Assembly (NCBI GenBank): GCA_963667005.1
Contig: OY762937.1
Coordinates: 310,001-374,000, forward strand
Direction: 5' to 3'
Length of the DNA stretch: 64,000 bases
From: G963662605 sp963667005
GTDB taxonomy: Bacteria > Bacteroidota > Ignavibacteria > Ignavibacteriales > Ignavibacteriaceae
Made by a program: the position numbers and the translations under genes. The notes below the pieces were generated by a model. That model ran no database searches. It had not been told where the DNA came from and saw only the letters and a program-made list of their open reading frames with translations. This document shows, one piece after another, positions 61,829-64,000 of this stretch; positions within the stretch are counted from its first letter, which is position 1; the number at the start of each line of letters is the position of its first letter.

Positions 61829-62556
61829 TATTTAACGTCCTCCAATTTCATTCCGATTAGCTCCTCGACGGAAATTTTTGTGTATAACACATCGCCTTCC
61901 GAGGTTGCTTTACCCTGAAGGTTATCCGTATATGAGCGTAATACTTTGTTATACTCATCAATTGTTGTTTCGCCTTTTTCGAATTTATGCTTTATAAACT
62001 CGACCTCGGATTCGGAATCGTTAACCGCACGCTGTCGAATTTTAAGCATATCAAGACTTTGTAGATATTTTGCAAACCTTCTTTTCACTTCTGCCCGGAT
62101 GAAACTGATCTGCGTACTGAGGCTGGCTTGGGAGGCTTTCAACTCCGCATTCGCCTGCGAAACACGGCTGGGAGTTAAAAAGATATTGCCAATGTTAACT
62201 GTTATGCCGATACCGAATTGTGGAAAGACGCTGCTTGTGGTGGAATTATCTACTGCCTGCTTGGGATTGTACTGGTAACTCATACTCAGCGTATTTAACC
62301 ATGACCATTTTGCCTGGTATAACCCTTCCTGCATGACGTCCACTTTACCACGGAAGTATTCATTTTGCGGGTAGTATTCCTCTGCCAGCTTGGCCAGTTT
62401 ATCCATATAAGTGATTGTCGCAGAATCGTTCATCGCAGCCACAGATGTAAACGTCTGGGCATAACTCAATCCTGGCAGCAAAAGTAAAAGCATACAAAGA
62501 CCGCACAACGTAATTGTGTTATTAACGGATGCACGACCTGTCTTGTTATCTTTCAT
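61828..62556 (-). CDS. short TolC-like outer-membrane/periplasmic protein
   Basis: 242 residues, about half of a TolC protomer. Signal peptide (about 15-34, LCGLCMLLLLLPGLSYAQ), then a beta segment (LNTLSMSYQYNP, FGIGITVNIGNIF) and long helices with TolC-like repeats (ELKASQASLSTQISFIRAEVKRRF and SESEVEFIKHKFEKGETTIDEYNK). It may be a complete half-repeat protein or have lost the second repeat. Ends with LEDVK at the Wzc start. Associated with polysaccharide export; probably acts with Wzc as an alternative to Wza. Confidence 0.7.
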   Translation of the reverse strand: MKDNKTGRASVNNTITLCGLCMLLLLLPGLSYAQTFTSVAAMNDSATITYMDKLAKLAEEYYPQNEYFRGKVDVMQEGLYQAKWSWLNTLSMSYQYNPKQAVDNSTTSSVFPQFGIGITVNIGNIFLTPSRVSQANAELKASQASLSTQISFIRAEVKRRFAKYLQSLDMLKIRQRAVNDSESEVEFIKHKFEKGETTIDEYNKVLRSYTDNLQGKATSEGDVLYTKISVEELIGMKLEDVK

Positions 62557-62590
62557 TATATCAACACTAATTTCTTTAAAATGTTTTTTG

Positions 62591-64000
62591 TCACTCAGCT
62601 CCGGTACGTTTCACCACAGCATTGAATGTTTCTTTAAGCATGTTTAGATAGCCCTTATATGTCTGAAACTGGGAATACTCGCCCAGATAATCGGCATATT
62701 TAGCATCAAGATTTGTCAAGACTGCCTGCATACTGTCATGCAGGGCTCTTTCCTCGGCGGTTAAATTCGAGCGGCCGCGTGCTTGCCAGAATCCCGCGAT
62801 ACCGAGTCTTCCATCAAAGCGTATCTGCGCTACTTCGCTCAAATCGAGTTCACCGTTTTCCGTTTGCAATCCGTCTTTTAGTAATGTTTCAGCTTCATAT
62901 GTCGGCAAGGCCCAAATACCAACCAGACTCATATCGCCCTTCAGCACGTTCCAGAATAATGGGAGCTCATCGAATGACGTCTTACGTAAAATATTTCCGA
63001 TTTTCGTAATGCGCGGGTCATTCTCGATTTTAACAAACGGTCCGGTTTGATATTTATTTTTCAATTCCTTAACCCGTGCATCAGCATCAATATACATAGT
63101 GCGGAATACATAATACTTTACAGCTTTCTCTTTAAAGAAAACGTACCAGTGCTTTCCTCTTTTATCAATTTTCGGAGAGCGCAAACGTTTGGATATGTAA
63201 AAGACCGGACCGGGCGAATCCATTTTTACTAATACCGCAACAATTGCAAATGGAATTGAAAGGCAAAGCAACGCGAAAAACGCGACCAATCTATCCGTCG
63301 CACTTATCAAAAACAAATTCAATTTTGTTTTGAACGGCACAATCGTGTGAGACATCAAAACTTTCGGATCATCAACAAACACACCGAATTGATTAGAAAT
63401 ACTTAAATGATAATTCTTACTGACAATGGACTCTTTTATTTCAACACCTTTACCCACATAGGTATTATCAAGTATAACACTATTCGATAAAATCGCTTTT
63501 TCATCAATAAAGTTATCCTTACCGAGCACTAACGGACCATGAAGCTCAACGCCCGAACTTACTTCGGTATTCTCTCCGATAACAACCGGAGGAATTGCAC
63601 GATCAATGACTTTTTTATCAACGCTTGCAGTCGGGTGAATATAAATTCCCGGCTTAACTTCTTTCTGCGGTTTTTCAAAATTAAAGGCTTCACCTTTCAA
63701 CGCCTCCAAATTGATCCGCCAATAATCGTTAAGGGAGTAAATATCGTCCCATGCTGCATTGCTCCTATAGGCATAGAATGGAATATTTTGTTCAACAAGT
63801 TTTGGGAATAACTGTTTTCCGAAATCGTATTCTTCTTTCGCAGGAATTAACTGGAGAACCTCGGGCTCAAGAATGTAAATACCCATGTTGATAAAATGCG
63901 ACTTCGCATCTTCTTTCGCCGGTTTTTCCTGAAAACTTGTAACTGCCGAAGAATCGTTGAAACCTACGACTCCATAATGCGAAGGATCATCTAACGGCAT
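62591..64000 (-). CDS. fusion of nucleotidyltransferase, beta-helix and sugar transferase, 5' truncated
   Basis: 469 residues are visible; the gene continues past the right edge. Order: part of a sugar-nucleotide pyrophosphorylase (about 1-100, SHYGVVGFN, YDFGKQLFPKL, WDDIYSLNDYW), a left-handed beta-helix (about 115-200, PPVVIGENTEVSSGVELHG), one membrane helix (FALLCLSIPFAIVAVLV), then a WcaJ-type polyisoprenyl-phosphate sugar transferase with YVFRTMYIDADA, NDPRITKIGNILRKTSFDEL, and GDMSLVGIWALPTYE. This joins sugar-1-phosphate activation and first-sugar transfer in one chain. It begins the EPS locus and is upstream of the TolC-like gene by 34 bases. Confidence 0.85.
   Translation of the reverse strand: MPLDDPSHYGVVGFNDSSAVTSFQEKPAKEDAKSHFINMGIYILEPEVLQLIPAKEEYDFGKQLFPKLVEQNIPFYAYRSNAAWDDIYSLNDYWRINLEALKGEAFNFEKPQKEVKPGIYIHPTASVDKKVIDRAIPPVVIGENTEVSSGVELHGPLVLGKDNFIDEKAILSNSVILDNTYVGKGVEIKESIVSKNYHLSISNQFGVFVDDPKVLMSHTIVPFKTKLNLFLISATDRLVAFFALLCLSIPFAIVAVLVKMDSPGPVFYISKRLRSPKIDKRGKHWYVFFKEKAVKYYVFRTMYIDADARVKELKNKYQTGPFVKIENDPRITKIGNILRKTSFDELPLFWNVLKGDMSLVGIWALPTYEAETLLKDGLQTENGELDLSEVAQIRFDGRLGIAGFWQARGRSNLTAEERALHDSMQAVLTNLDAKYADYLGEYSQFQTYKGYLNMLKETFNAVVKRTGAE

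Overview
The window looks like a chromosome segment from a free-living, Gram-negative, respiring member of the Bacteroidota/Ignavibacteria (Chlorobi-related) group. This is inferred from an outer-membrane beta-barrel protein, TolC/Wzc-like export parts, TonB-type domains, a huge secreted protein ending in a dockerin-like tail of the DxNxDGYVDxxDLS type, and a moderate-GC, short-intergenic layout. It was not tested by a tree. There are 56 protein genes, no rRNA or tRNA, no CRISPR and no recognisable transposase. No gene-free stretch exceeds 300 bases.

Layout. 1-1614: 3' part of a Kup potassium transporter. 1724-4376: an NsrR/IscR-like Rrf2 regulator, then a two-gene haem-copper enzyme with the signature of an atypical nitric oxide reductase. 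4465-7997: a compact cassette with an ArsM-like methyltransferase, a 31-residue Cys-containing peptide, a radical SAM/SPASM enzyme and a thioredoxin-thioredoxin reductase fusion. It looks like a peptide-modification (RiPP) pathway with a metalloid link. 8058-9773 (minus): ECF sigma factor, anti-sigma-like protein and tandem TonB-domain protein. 9966-21076 (minus): twelve tightly packed genes that join myo-inositol-phosphate synthase, a CDP-alcohol phosphatidyltransferase, a nucleotidyltransferase, an ATP-grasp enzyme, an aminotransferase, a dehydrogenase, a phosphatase-like protein and a flippase-like protein to a complete inner-membrane Mla-type transporter (MlaE/F/D). I read this as synthesis and trafficking of an inositol-derived lipid.

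21214-27000: outer-membrane barrel, a GAF sigma-54 activator, ribH, and a minus-strand set of housekeeping genes (yjjX-like, TPM domain, gpmA). 27091-34660: a 1484-residue surface protein followed by a sigma-54 response regulator and its PAS histidine kinase. 34706-36089: a lexA operon carrying two small accessory genes. 36370-41602: aldehyde dehydrogenase, SLC13/ArsB-type transporter, a GH-like lipid-or-wall-associated hydrolase and 6-phosphogluconolactonase. 41698-46237: an operon of two P-loop ATPases, the second carrying 13 near-identical 33-residue Sel1-like repeats, behind a promoter covered by two tandem palindromes. This is a candidate STAND-like sensor/defence module. 46297-52644: MATE exporter, lipoprotein nuclease, EamA transporter, membrane HELGH protein, methyltransferase and ferritin.

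52844-64000 (minus): an exopolysaccharide/capsule locus. It runs from an unusual fusion of nucleotidyltransferase, beta-helix and sugar transferase (truncated by the window edge) through a short TolC-like protein, Wzc-like chain-length protein, GT2, GT4, Wzx flippase, a second GT1-type enzyme, an acetyltransferase and a PL22-like beta-propeller protein. The best candidates for undescribed biology are the peptide cassette, the inositol-lipid/Mla operon, the ATPase-repeat operon and the altered-ligand NO reductase.
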